From G963666705 sp963666705 (GTDB lineage: Bacteria; Pseudomonadota; Alphaproteobacteria; CADEGL01), in contig CAXXKO010000026.1 in assembly GCA_963666705.2 (NCBI GenBank), positions 1-64,000 on the forward strand: 64,000 nt of DNA. Reading direction: 5' to 3'. Position numbers and translations under genes: made by a program. Shown piece after piece: positions 1 to 7,604 of the stretch (its first letter is position 1; every line of letters starts with the position of its first letter). The notes beneath the pieces are model-generated. The model was given only the letters and a program-made list of their open reading frames with translations. It did not search any database and was not told the origin of the DNA.

Positions 1-167
1 CCGCAAGCCGCGCATTCGAAGACGCGCGCCCGCGCCTTGTGCCGATAGCCCCGCCGGTGCCCGCAGCGGGCGCACGCAAACCCAGACGGCCAGCGTCGAT
101 CCGCCAAGGCCAGGATGCACGATTCCTCGTCTCGGTAGCGCTCTTGGAACGTCAACAAGCCGCTCAT
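1..167 (-). CDS. IS1595-family transposase, N-terminal fragment (runs off window edge)
   Basis: Reads on the minus strand from an ATG at 167 to the window edge, about 55 codons. The product starts MSGLLTFQERYRDEES and has a DRRWPSGFACARCGH stretch followed by a second cysteine pair near the edge (FECAACG). This is the zinc-ribbon N-terminus typical of IS1595/ISXO2-type transposases, where two CxxC pairs bind zinc ahead of the catalytic domain. The catalytic part lies outside the window, so intactness cannot be judged. It sits directly beside two other insertion sequences, which fits an insertion hot spot. Confidence 0.75.
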   Translation of the reverse strand, partial: MSGLLTFQERYRDEESCILALADRRWPSGFACARCGHRRGYRHKARARVFECAAC

Positions 168-342
168 GCCCTGTCTCCCGACCAATCCTCAGAGGCGGGA
201 ACAGTACACCCTTAGAGCGAACATATAAAGAACACTCGGTCGCTACCTGCATTACCCGGATAGGGACGTAAATTATTGATGCAATTGAAACAAGAAATTT
301 GTCAATTCATAATCGTGGAATAATAAATAAGAGATATTGCGA

Positions 343-1654
343 CACTAGTGTCCGGTTAAAAATCGAATAAATTCAATTGGTTGGTTATTTGCGAAGCGTT
401 GCATCTGTTTTCGTCTCCCGCAAGTGCTTGATGTATGGGCATTTTCTCGAAGAGGGTCACCGAGAGGATCTGTAACAAAGTGTAGAGCGAGGCGTCCAGG
501 TCGAGGCGCTTCTTGACGATGGCGACGAGGACGTAGACCGAGACGGCAATCCAGATCTGCGTCTTCACCGCGTTCTCCGACGTGCCGTAGAACTGCTTGA
601 TCCGAAGATGCTGCTTGATCCACTTGAAGAAGAGTTCCACCTGCCAGCGGCTTTTGTAGAGCGCGCAGATGGTGGCGGCCGGAAGCGAGAAGTTGTTGGT
701 GATGAAGACCAGCGTCTTGCCGGACTCGGGGTCCTTGAAGCGGATGCGCCGCAGAAGTTCGGGGTAATCCTGACGGGTGTAGAAGCCGTCCAGGGAGATG
801 GTCTGGTCGCAAATGATGCCGGTCGAGCGATCCGTCGGCGCCGAATAGACGCGATGAGCATCGATGTTCGACTTGGCACGCGTGACGAAGAAGGCCCCGG
901 CTTGGTGCAACACATAAAGGCGGGCAAAGTCGACGTAGCCACGATCCACGACGTAGATGGCTCCGGCTTCCGGCAAGAGCATATCGAGGGCATGAACGTC
1001 GTGCAGCTTGCCATCCGAGATGTGGATAAAACTCGGAATGTTGCCCCGCAGGTCGAGCAGCGTGTGCATCTTCACCGCCGCCTTGGTGGTGCGGAAGTGC
1101 GCCCACGGAAAGACCGACAGGCACAGAGCGATGGTCGTCGAGTCCAGGGCGTAGACGGTATTGGTCAGGTCCAACCCCAGTTCTTCGTCGACGTACAGCG
1201 TCCTCGCCTGGGTGATGAGCCGCTGGGCCAACGCCGCATGGATACGCCAGTCGCGCCTTTCGTTGGCATCGGCCAGCGTCGAGCGCCGGACCGGCTGGCG
1301 GAAGCCCATGTGATAGAGTTTCGATGCGTGGACCGAGAGGCAGGTCTCGATGTCGCGCAGGCTTTCCCGGTAGGTCAGCTGGGCGAAGGCCATGGACCGG
1401 TATTGCTCGGCGCAGGAAAGCGTCCGGACCCGGTGATCGCCGACATACCGGTCGACGATCCGCGTGAAAGTAGTCCATGGCAGGAAGTCCATGAGCTGAG
1501 CGAACAGGGTCTTGCCGGTGTTCATGAGCATCTCCTCGGAGAAACTCCGAAAAGTGCTCCATCCAATTCAAATCGACACCATGCATTTTCGCTTCAAACC
1601 CCGCAGAAATCCTGGCTCTCAAAGCCAGCACCGCTCAGTTAACCGGACAGCAGT
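343..1654 (-). mobile_element. IS4-family insertion sequence, copy A, with 10-bp target duplication
   Basis: The ends carry inverted repeats: TGTCCGGTTAA at 349-359 matches TTAACCGGACA at 1639-1649, extended outward by ACTAG on the left and a diverged GCAGT on the right. The direct repeat GATATTGCGA occurs at 333-342 and again at 1655-1664, immediately outside the ends. A 10-bp duplication fits the IS4 family. A single long transposase gene fills the element. The intact duplication and intact gene suggest a fairly recent insertion, into AT-rich sequence that already held, or later received, the IS630 element next door. Confidence 0.88.
356..1525 (-). CDS. IS4-family DDE transposase (copy A)
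   Basis: A full-length transposase of 389 residues if started at the second ATG (MNTGKTLF); an alternative ATG lies two codons upstream. An N-terminal domain with the LTYRESLRDIE motif precedes the RNase-H-like DDE core. The first Asp is in YALDSTTI, the second in VVDRGY, and the IS4 signature Y-(2)-R-(3)-E-(6)-K is seen in YKSRWQVELFFKWIK. It catalyses cut-and-paste transposition by binding the terminal repeats. The stop codon TAA lies inside the left inverted repeat. The product is clearly homologous to, but well diverged from, the transposase at 55011-56180, which has the same length, so these are two related elements and not a recent duplication. Confidence 0.93.
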   Translation of the reverse strand: MNTGKTLFAQLMDFLPWTTFTRIVDRYVGDHRVRTLSCAEQYRSMAFAQLTYRESLRDIETCLSVHASKLYHMGFRQPVRRSTLADANERRDWRIHAALAQRLITQARTLYVDEELGLDLTNTVYALDSTTIALCLSVFPWAHFRTTKAAVKMHTLLDLRGNIPSFIHISDGKLHDVHALDMLLPEAGAIYVVDRGYVDFARLYVLHQAGAFFVTRAKSNIDAHRVYSAPTDRSTGIICDQTISLDGFYTRQDYPELLRRIRFKDPESGKTLVFITNNFSLPAATICALYKSRWQVELFFKWIKQHLRIKQFYGTSENAVKTQIWIAVSVYVLVAIVKKRLDLDASLYTLLQILSVTLFEKMPIHQALAGDENRCNASQITNQLNLFDF

Positions 1655-1675
1655 GATATTGCGAGAGAACTAATA

Positions 1676-2846
1676 CCAGTGAGCCTATGAAATCACCTTC
1701 ATGATCCATGGATAGGCGCAGAGGGTTCGCATACGATCCGGTTCTGCGATGAGGTCGATCCATGCTTGGCAACAGGCGTCGATGATGGCCTCGGTGTCGT
1801 CGAGGACGCGGAGCGATAGGAAGCGTTCGCGTAGGTAGAGCCAAACCCGCTCGACGGGGTTGAGTTCGGGACTGTAAGGCGGCAACAGCGCCAAGGTGAC
1901 GTTGTCGGGGACGGTGAGGGCGCGCTCGTCGTGCCAACCGGCGCCGTCGCACATCATGACGGCGTGCGCATCCTGGTCCAGGGTATCGGCGAAGTGTGCG
2001 AGAAACAGGTCCATGACCTTGGCGTTGACGCTCGGCATCACCAGGGTGACGTCGTCGCCGGTGTCCGGGCGCACGGCGGAGAAGATGTAGGCCCACTGGT
2101 AGCCGATTTGACGCGTCCCGGGGGCACGCTCGCCCCTGCGCCACCACCGGTGACACACCCGGCCCTTGTTGCCGACGCGCGCTTCATCCTGAAACCACAG
2201 CTGTAGGCGCTTGTCGGGATGCGCCGCGGCGGTCGCCTTCAGGATGTCGCGAAGCGCCCTTTTTTGAAGCGCTCCTGCGCTTCGGCGTCCCTTCGCGGGT
2301 GGCTCGGGCGCGCCTTCTGGCGGGAAAATCCCATCCGCCGTAGAACCCGGGTCATGCTCGAGGGGTGGTAGGTCTTGGCGAAGCGCTCCTCCAGCCAGCG
2401 GCACAGATCGGCCCGGGTCCAGGCGCAAACCCCGTCGCGCTCAGGCTCCGGCCCGGCGATGATGACCGCCGCCAGCGCCGCTTCCTCGTCTGCCGTCAGC
2501 CGCCGCGGCGAGTAGCCCTTTGGACGGTCGTGAAGCCCCTCCAATCCCTTTGCATTGTAACGAACAACCGCGTCGCGAAGCGTTTGGCGATCCATCCCCG
2601 CAAGCCGCGCGGCATCAGCCCAGGGCATCTCCTCCAAAGCATTCGCGATCCCATAGGCCCGCGCCGCCGCTCGACCGTACGATTCCACGCGAGCCCAGCG
2701 CCGAAGCTCCAAAGGCGTCAAATCATCCCGTATCTTGAGTGCTGATCCCATGACATCCCCCACATCTGGTGGGAGACCATACAATCACAATCCGCCATCA
2801 TCCGCCATCAATGAATATCCCGAGAGTCAATTCAGGCGCTCACTGG
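1676..2846 (-). mobile_element. IS630-family insertion sequence, copy A (1171 bp)
   Basis: Bounded by TA at 1674-1675 and 2847-2848, the TA duplication characteristic of IS630/Tc1-mariner elements. Ends are CCAGTGAG on the left and CTCACTGG on the right. A second copy of identical length lies in the opposite orientation at 35265-36435 and differs by only a few bases that I could spot. Two overlapping reading frames joined by a run of six A (complement of 2260-2265) encode the transposase. Confidence 0.9.
1685..2751 (-). CDS. IS630-family transposase, two frames joined by -1 frameshift (copy A)
   Basis: The first frame runs from an ATG at 2751 to a stop at 2239. It encodes a helix-turn-helix DNA-binding region (LAGMDRQTLRDAVVRYNAKG) and a winged-helix segment. 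The second frame ends at 1685 and carries the DDE core: first Asp in WFQDEAR, second in MMCDGAGWH, Glu in NPVERVWLYLRE. The frames overlap at an A6 run followed by G (minus strand, complement of 2260-2265), where a -1 slip joins ...FK to KRALRD. This is the usual way many IS630 elements make a full-length transposase. Both copies in the window keep the A6 run, so I read it as programmed, not as decay. Confidence 0.85.
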
Positions 2847-2848
2847 TA

Positions 2849-3144
2849 TAATACATCGACTGAGAAGATAGGTTTGGTGCGCTCGCTCGTACTAAACGAC
2901 GTCGAGACAGTCATTCCATTGCTAGCAAATGGGGTCACGCGAATTGATCGGGAGGCAAGGAGAAAACTCAAACTCAAGGGTATTCGATTCAATGAGCTAC
3001 CGAAATTCCCGAAAATAAAACGAGCTTCACCTAAGAAGAAAAAAAATAATCCAAACTAATTAGACCAGTTCCTCGCTATTTCAAGTGGAACGTTGAAGAA
3101 TCACTTATATTATATTTTCAATTTCGTTGTCATTTGTTAAACAT
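2849..3144. other. AT-rich patch of probable foreign origin between IS630 and eutB
   Basis: About 300 bases that are clearly poorer in G+C than all neighbouring genes, with A-rich runs near 3030-3055 and TA-rich sequence at 3100-3130. Together with 170-342 and 1655-1673 it forms the sequence into which the IS4 and IS630 elements inserted. It holds one weak short reading frame (separate entry). I see no RNA gene or strong promoter. Confidence 0.5.
2874..3059 (+). CDS. Possible small lysine-rich hypothetical protein
   Basis: A weak candidate. The frame is open from the IS630 edge to a TAA at 3057-3059 and encodes a basic peptide with the segments VRSLVLNDVETVIPLLANG and a lysine-rich C-terminus. 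Removing the IS restores an in-frame TAA just upstream, so a host gene would have to begin at TTG 2874 or GTG 2877. No convincing ribosome-binding site is present. It could also be the 3' remnant of a gene broken by the mobile elements. I do not recognise a family. Confidence 0.2.
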   Translation: MVRSLVLNDVETVIPLLANGVTRIDREARRKLKLKGIRFNELPKFPKIKRASPKKKKNNPN

Positions 3145-4143
3145 CTAATCGAACCCATCCAGCCACGCCCGGTGCTCGGCCACCACTTCCAGCAGCCGGC
3201 CCGTATCCACGTTGGTGCCGCTGAGGACCAGGGCGACGTTCCCGCCCACCGGCCCGGCCTTCTCGTGCAGCAGTGCCGCGATGCCGACCGCACCCCCGCC
3301 TTCCAGCACCAGGTGCTCGGCTTCGAGGGCGAAGGCCATGGCGCGGCCGATCTCCTGCTCGCTCACCAGCACCAGGTCGTCTACCAGGTCGCGGACAAGG
3401 GCGAAGGTGTGCTTGTTGTCGAGGAAGATGCCGCCGCCCAGGCTGTCGGCCAGGCTCTCGACCTCCTCGACCAGCACCGGCTTGCCTGCCTTCTGGCTCT
3501 CGTACATGGCGGCCCCGTGTTGCATGGAGACGCCCACCACCCGGCAATCGGGGTTGGCCGCCTTGACCGCGCGCGCGATGCCGGCGATGAGGCCGCCGCC
3601 GCTCACGGGCACCAGGACCGTATCGAGGCTCGGCAGGTCCTCCAGCAGCTCGATGCCGATGGTCCCCTGCCCGGCGACGATGGCGGCGTCGTCGAAGGGG
3701 TTGACCATGGTCATGCCCTCCTCGCGCTCGAGCCGGAAGGCGACCTCCGCGGCGTCGTCCTGGTTCTTGCCGTGGACCATCAGCTCGCCGCCCGCGGCCA
3801 GGATCGCCTGGCGCTTGTTCTCGGGCACCAGGTTCGAGATGCAGACCGCCGCCCGGCACCCGGCGAGGCGCGCCACGTGCGCGACGGCGCGGCCGTGGTT
3901 GCCGGTCGAGACCGTGGTCACGCCACGGGCGCGCACGTCGTCGGGCAGGCCCAGGATCTTGCTGGCGGCGCCCCGCACCTTGAAGCTGCCCGTCGGTTGC
4001 AGGGTCTCGAGCTTGTAGTGGACGGAGGTGCCGAGGCGGGCCGAGAGCGCCTCGGCCGGCACCAGCGGCGTGCGCCGGACGACCGGCGCGATGCGCGCCC
4101 TAGCGCGGTAGATGTCGCCGAGGGAGACGCCGCGATCGCTCAT
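3145..4143 (-). CDS. eutB: PLP-dependent threonine dehydratase-like enzyme, EutB type
   Basis: A fold-type II PLP enzyme of 332 residues. The PLP lysine is K55 in GSFKVRGA; the phosphate loop is SGGGL near residue 175, and STGNHGRA near residue 83 forms the substrate loop. The full-length resemblance, notably LVPENKRQAI and ADSLGGGI, is closest to EutB, the dehydratase named from hydroxyectoine catabolism. Threonine/serine ammonia-lyase or hydroxyaspartate dehydratase activity remains possible. I chose the ATG at 4143 over one 13 codons upstream because the neighbour ends at 4167 and family members start about here. It follows the aminotransferase gene by 23 bases and is probably cotranscribed. 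No other ectoine genes are adjacent, so the substrate is unproven. Confidence 0.8.
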   Translation of the reverse strand: MSDRGVSLGDIYRARARIAPVVRRTPLVPAEALSARLGTSVHYKLETLQPTGSFKVRGAASKILGLPDDVRARGVTTVSTGNHGRAVAHVARLAGCRAAVCISNLVPENKRQAILAAGGELMVHGKNQDDAAEVAFRLEREEGMTMVNPFDDAAIVAGQGTIGIELLEDLPSLDTVLVPVSGGGLIAGIARAVKAANPDCRVVGVSMQHGAAMYESQKAGKPVLVEEVESLADSLGGGIFLDNKHTFALVRDLVDDLVLVSEQEIGRAMAFALEAEHLVLEGGGAVGIAALLHEKAGPVGGNVALVLSGTNVDTGRLLEVVAEHRAWLDGFD

Positions 4144-4166
4144 CGAACGCCGACCCGGGCCGGCTC

Positions 4167-5573
4167 TCAGCCCCCGGCCCAATCGCCCGCGCGGACCAGC
4201 TCGTCGGCCACGCGGCCGACGGCGCGTTCGACCCGGGCCACGATCTCGTCCACCTCCTCGCGGGTGATGACGAGGGGCGGGGCGAAGCCCAGGATGTCGC
4301 CATGGGGCATGGCGCGGGCGATCAGGCCCTCGGCGAGGCAGGCGGCGGAGACGCGCGCGCCGACCTTCAGCGCCGGGTCGAGGCGCTCCTTCTTCTCCCG
4401 GTCGGCCACGAACTCGATCGCCGCCAGGAGCGCCTTGCCCCGCACCTCGCCCACCAGCGGATGGTCGCCCAGGGCGTCACCCAGGCGCTCGAGGAAGTAC
4501 GCGCCCGTGCGCGTGGCGTTGCCGGCCAGGTCCTCGGCTTCGACGATGTCGAGGTTGGCGAGCGCGGCGGCGCAGGCCACCGGATGGGCCGAATAGGTGT
4601 AGCCGTGGCCCAGGGGGCCGATCTCGGCCGACTTCTCGAGGATCACGTCGCACACGCGCTTGGAGACGATGGCGCCCGAGAGTGGCTGGTAGGCGCTGGT
4701 GAGGCCCTTGGCGATGGTCATGAAATCGGGCTCGATGGCGTAGGTGTCGCAGCCGAAATTGTCGCCCAGGCGCCCGAAGCCGCACACCACCTCGTCGGCG
4801 ATCACCGAGACGTCGTGCTTGCGGCACACGTCCTGGACGGCCTCCCAATAGCCCTCGGGCGGCGGGATGATGCCGCCCGTGCCCATGACCGGCTCGCCGA
4901 TGAAGCCGGCCACGGTCTCCGGCCCCTCGTCCTCGATCATGCGGTCGAGCTCGGCCGCGAGCTGGCCCGAATACTCGCGCTCGCTCACGCCCGCCGCGGC
5001 CCCCCAGTAATGGTGCGGCGTCGCCGCGTGCCGCACCGGGCCCATGGGCAGGTTGAAGTATTTGTGGAAGATGGGCAGGCCCGTGAGGCTGCCGGAGAAG
5101 ACGGTCGAGCCGTGATAGCCGCGCAGGCGTGAGATGATCTTGATCTTCTCGGACTTGCCGCGCAGGTTGTTGTAATACCAGAGCAATTTGGCGATTGTCT
5201 CGTTGGCGTCCGAGCCCGAGAGGCCGAAATAGACCTTCTCCATATTGGCCGGCGCGAGGCGCACGACGCGGTCGGCCAGGCGGATGGCCGCCTCGTTCGA
5301 GTGCGAGGCATAGACATGGTAGTAGGCCAGCTTCTTGGCCTGCTCGTACATGGCCTCGACCACCTCCATGCGGCCATAGCCGATATTGACGCAATAGAGC
5401 CCGCCGAAGCCGTCGAGCAGCTCGCGGCCTTGCGCATCGGTGATGGTGATGCCCTTGCCGGTCTCGATGATCCGGGGCGTGCCCTCGGCGTGGGTGGCGA
5501 AGGAGGTGGAGGGGTGCAGGAAGGACTGCTTGTCCATCTCCTCGAGCGAGAGGTTGCGGGTGCTCTGGTCCAT
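4167..5573 (-). CDS. Class III (omega) aminotransferase
   Basis: A 468-residue fold-type I PLP enzyme of the aspartate-aminotransferase / omega-transaminase group. The PLP-binding lysine is K289 in TIAKGL; D260 in VIADEVV contacts the pyridine nitrogen; the GSDANE loop near residue 120 binds phosphate. It would move an amino group from an amine or omega-amino acid to a keto acid such as pyruvate. The start at 5573 is supported by GGAG seven bases upstream; an ATG nine codons earlier lacks a site. Downstream lies the EutB-like dehydratase in the same orientation, so the pair may degrade one amino compound. The substrate cannot be read from sequence. Confidence 0.88.
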   Translation of the reverse strand: MDQSTRNLSLEEMDKQSFLHPSTSFATHAEGTPRIIETGKGITITDAQGRELLDGFGGLYCVNIGYGRMEVVEAMYEQAKKLAYYHVYASHSNEAAIRLADRVVRLAPANMEKVYFGLSGSDANETIAKLLWYYNNLRGKSEKIKIISRLRGYHGSTVFSGSLTGLPIFHKYFNLPMGPVRHAATPHHYWGAAAGVSEREYSGQLAAELDRMIEDEGPETVAGFIGEPVMGTGGIIPPPEGYWEAVQDVCRKHDVSVIADEVVCGFGRLGDNFGCDTYAIEPDFMTIAKGLTSAYQPLSGAIVSKRVCDVILEKSAEIGPLGHGYTYSAHPVACAAALANLDIVEAEDLAGNATRTGAYFLERLGDALGDHPLVGEVRGKALLAAIEFVADREKKERLDPALKVGARVSAACLAEGLIARAMPHGDILGFAPPLVITREEVDEIVARVERAVGRVADELVRAGDWAGG

Positions 5574-5729
5574 GGGGCGTCTCCGGATCGAGGGGGGCAA
5601 GGGTGCGGCATCAGCCGGGCCGCGGCGCGCGAGACTAGGCCATGTACCCGTGGCGGGGCAACGGAATGCGTCTCACGCCGGCGCCCTCCGGCGCCCATCC
5701 CCATTACCCCGCCTCATGGGCGAGCTGGG

Positions 5730-6461
5730 CTATATCGCGGGCTCGGCATAGCAGTTGACGGTGATGGTGGCCACCGAGGCGGTGTTGGGCAGGGCCAGCA
5801 CCTGGCTCACGATCCCGGCTAGGCTCTCGGGGCTGGTCTGGATCTCGGCCGGCGTCGCGGAGAGGGCCGTCATGTCGGTCAGGGTATCGCCCGGGCACAG
5901 CGCCGTCACCCGCACGCCGTCGTCCCAGGCCGCCCGGCGCAGGACCTGGGCCAGGCCCATGGCGGCGAACTTGGTGATGGCGTAGGAGGGCGAGCCGCCC
6001 TTGTGGCGGATGCCCGCGATGGAGACCAGGTTGACGATGCGCCCACGGCCGGCCGCGCGCAGATGGGCCATGGCGGCCAGGCTCAACCGATAGGGCGCCT
6101 TGACGTTGACGGCCCAGGATTCGTCGAGCAGCGCCTCGTCGAAGGGCTCGACCGGGTGGCGGTGGAGGATGCCGGCATTGTTGACGAGGCCGTCGAGGCG
6201 CCCGAACCGCGCCACCGTCGCGGCCACCCAGGGCGCCGCCGCATCCGGGTCGCGGGCCTCGTAGGCATGGCGCAGGACCCGCTCCTCGCCCAGGTCCGCC
6301 GTCGCGTGGGCGAGCGCCGCCGGGTCGCGGGCGCCGAGGCTCAAGCCATAGCCGTCGGCATGGAGGCGTCGGGCGATGGCGAGGCCGATGCCCCGGTTCG
6401 CACCCGAGATCATGACGGCGCGGCCCGCGGGGTCGAGGCGCGCCGGCCCGTCGCCGGTCAT
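5730..6461 (-). CDS. SDR-family NAD(P)-dependent oxidoreductase
   Basis: A classical short-chain dehydrogenase of about 243 residues. The dinucleotide-binding motif GANRGIG is at residues 20-26, NNAG follows near residue 90, and the catalytic Ser and Y-x-x-x-K appear as SIAG and YAITK. It oxidises or reduces an alcohol/ketone pair of unknown identity. The ATG at 6461 was preferred; an upstream ATG would add six residues. It lies between the aminotransferase and recR genes, all on the minus strand, with gaps of 156 and 22 bases, so cotranscription with recR is possible. Confidence 0.82.
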   Translation of the reverse strand: MTGDGPARLDPAGRAVMISGANRGIGLAIARRLHADGYGLSLGARDPAALAHATADLGEERVLRHAYEARDPDAAAPWVAATVARFGRLDGLVNNAGILHRHPVEPFDEALLDESWAVNVKAPYRLSLAAMAHLRAAGRGRIVNLVSIAGIRHKGGSPSYAITKFAAMGLAQVLRRAAWDDGVRVTALCPGDTLTDMTALSATPAEIQTSPESLAGIVSQVLALPNTASVATITVNCYAEPAI

Positions 6462-6483
6462 ATCCCGTGCCGCGCCCACGCGC

Positions 6484-7077
6484 TCATCCCGGCCGCCGGG
6501 CCTTGAGCGCGGCCGTCAGGGTGCCGTCGTCGAGATAGTCGAGCTCGCCCCCCATGGGCACCCCGCGGGCGAGGGAGGAGACGACCACGCCGGCGCCCGC
6601 CAGCCGGTCTGTGATGTAGTGGGCCGTGGTCTGGCCCTCCACGGTGGCGTTCGTCGCCAGGATGACCTCGGCCACGGCCGGTGCCCGCGCCCGGGCGACC
6701 AGGCGGGCGATGCCCAAGTCCGCGGGGCCGACGCCGTCGAGCGCCGAGAGGGTGCCGCCCAGCACCTGATAGCGGCCCTTGTAGGCGGCCGTGCGCTCGA
6801 TCGCCCACAGGTCCGCCACCTCCTCGACGACGCAGATGGTGCTCGCGTCGCGCCGTGGGTCGGCGCAGATGGCGCAGGGCTCGCTCGTGTCGATATTGCC
6901 GCAGACGCCGCAGGCGCGGATGTTCTCGGCCGCCGTGGCGAGGGCCCGCGCGAGCGGCTCCATGAGCACCTCGCGCCGCTTGATGAGATGGAGCGCCGCG
7001 CGCCGGGCCGAACGCGGGCCGAGCCCCGGCAGCTTGGCGAGGAGCTGGATCAGCCGCTCGATCTCGGAGCCGGTCAT
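6484..7077 (-). CDS. recR: Recombination mediator protein RecR
   Basis: A 197-residue protein with the full RecR layout. An N-terminal helix-hairpin-helix (LAKLPGLGPRSARR) is followed by a four-cysteine zinc finger (C56, C59, C68, C71), a TOPRIM domain with VVEE and a C-terminal Walker-like segment. With RecF/RecO it loads RecA at single-strand gaps. Its place downstream of ybaB and dnaX is a widely conserved arrangement, which strengthens the call. Length matches the family. Confidence 0.97.
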   Translation of the reverse strand: MTGSEIERLIQLLAKLPGLGPRSARRAALHLIKRREVLMEPLARALATAAENIRACGVCGNIDTSEPCAICADPRRDASTICVVEEVADLWAIERTAAYKGRYQVLGGTLSALDGVGPADLGIARLVARARAPAVAEVILATNATVEGQTTAHYITDRLAGAGVVVSSLARGVPMGGELDYLDDGTLTAALKARRPG

Positions 7078-7115
7078 GGGCGGCGGGATACCTGGATGGC
7101 ACGCACACGGCGGCC

Positions 7116-7439
7116 CTAGAACGGCAGCTTGAGGCCGGGCGGGAGGTTGAGGCCGCCGGTGAGCTTGCGCATCTCCTCGGACGAATGGGCCTCGACCTTC
7201 GACTTGGCGTCGTTGTGGGCGGCGACGATCAGGTCTTCCAGCACCTCGATCTCGCTGGGATCGACGAGGGCGGGGTCGATCTTCACCCGGCGCATCTCGC
7301 CCTTGCCGCTCAATACCACGCTCACCATGCCGCCGCCCCCGGCGCCGGAAATCTCCAGCTCGGCCAGCTCGGCCTGGAGGCGCTCCATCTTGGCTTGCAT
7401 CTCCTGGGCCTGTTTCATCATCTGGCCGAGATTCTTCAT
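7116..7439 (-). CDS. YbaB/EbfC nucleoid-associated protein
   Basis: A 107-residue DNA-binding protein that starts MKNLGQMMKQAQEMQAKM, the long amphipathic N-terminal helix of the family. A small beta sheet with SGKGEMRRVKIDP and a C-terminal helix follow. It binds DNA as a dimer and is encoded between dnaX and recR, as in many bacteria. The frame is open much further upstream, but ATG 7439 is the family start. The stop is a TAG within CTAG at 7116-7119, an example of the site type that elsewhere in the window has been invaded by small mobile elements. Confidence 0.95.
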   Translation of the reverse strand: MKNLGQMMKQAQEMQAKMERLQAELAELEISGAGGGGMVSVVLSGKGEMRRVKIDPALVDPSEIEVLEDLIVAAHNDAKSKVEAHSSEEMRKLTGGLNLPPGLKLPF

Positions 7440-7460
7440 GGTTTCGCCTCTCCAGGACTC

Positions 7461-7489
7461 GAGCGGTTCCAGTTCATCTGGAATCGCTC
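7461..7489. repeat. Imperfect palindrome of the GAGCGGTTCCA type
   Basis: GAGCGGTTCCAG pairs with CTGGAATCGCTC around a five-base loop. It lies 21 bases upstream of the ybaB start, between that gene and dnaX. It is related in sequence to the palindrome at 7576-7604, so the two look like members of one REP-like family. It could fold in the dnaX-ybaB transcript and affect RNA stability. Confidence 0.6.
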
Positions 7490-7575
7490 CAGACCGCAAT
7501 GCGGCCCGCCGGCCGTCCGGCGCGCCCGCGCAGGCGCGGACCATAAGGTCCGCTGCCGTGAGCGACAAGACGCTA

Positions 7576-7604
7576 GAGCGGGTCCATTCAAAATGGAACC
7601 GCTC
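7576..7604. repeat. 29-bp palindromic mini-element inserted at the dnaX stop codon
   Basis: GAGCGGGTCCATT pairs with AATGGAACCGCTC around a three-base loop, and the unit is flanked by C-TA and TA-G (CTAG at 7573-7576 and 7604-7607). On the minus strand the dnaX stop codon TAG is made from the duplicated TA plus the element's terminal base. The layout is the same as for the larger IS630-type elements at 15238, 31836, 51084 and 51350. As RNA it can form a strong hairpin, but no T-run follows it. Confidence 0.6.

Noticed and set aside
2769..3059. 96-codon frame spanning the IS630 end and its flank
   Set aside because: Its first third is the IS terminus; after the IS is removed an in-frame stop lies just upstream, so only a shorter start could be real.
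1..3144. Treating the left-edge IS cluster as an integrative element or prophage
   Set aside because: No integrase, attachment repeats or phage genes are visible; separate target duplications show independent insertions.
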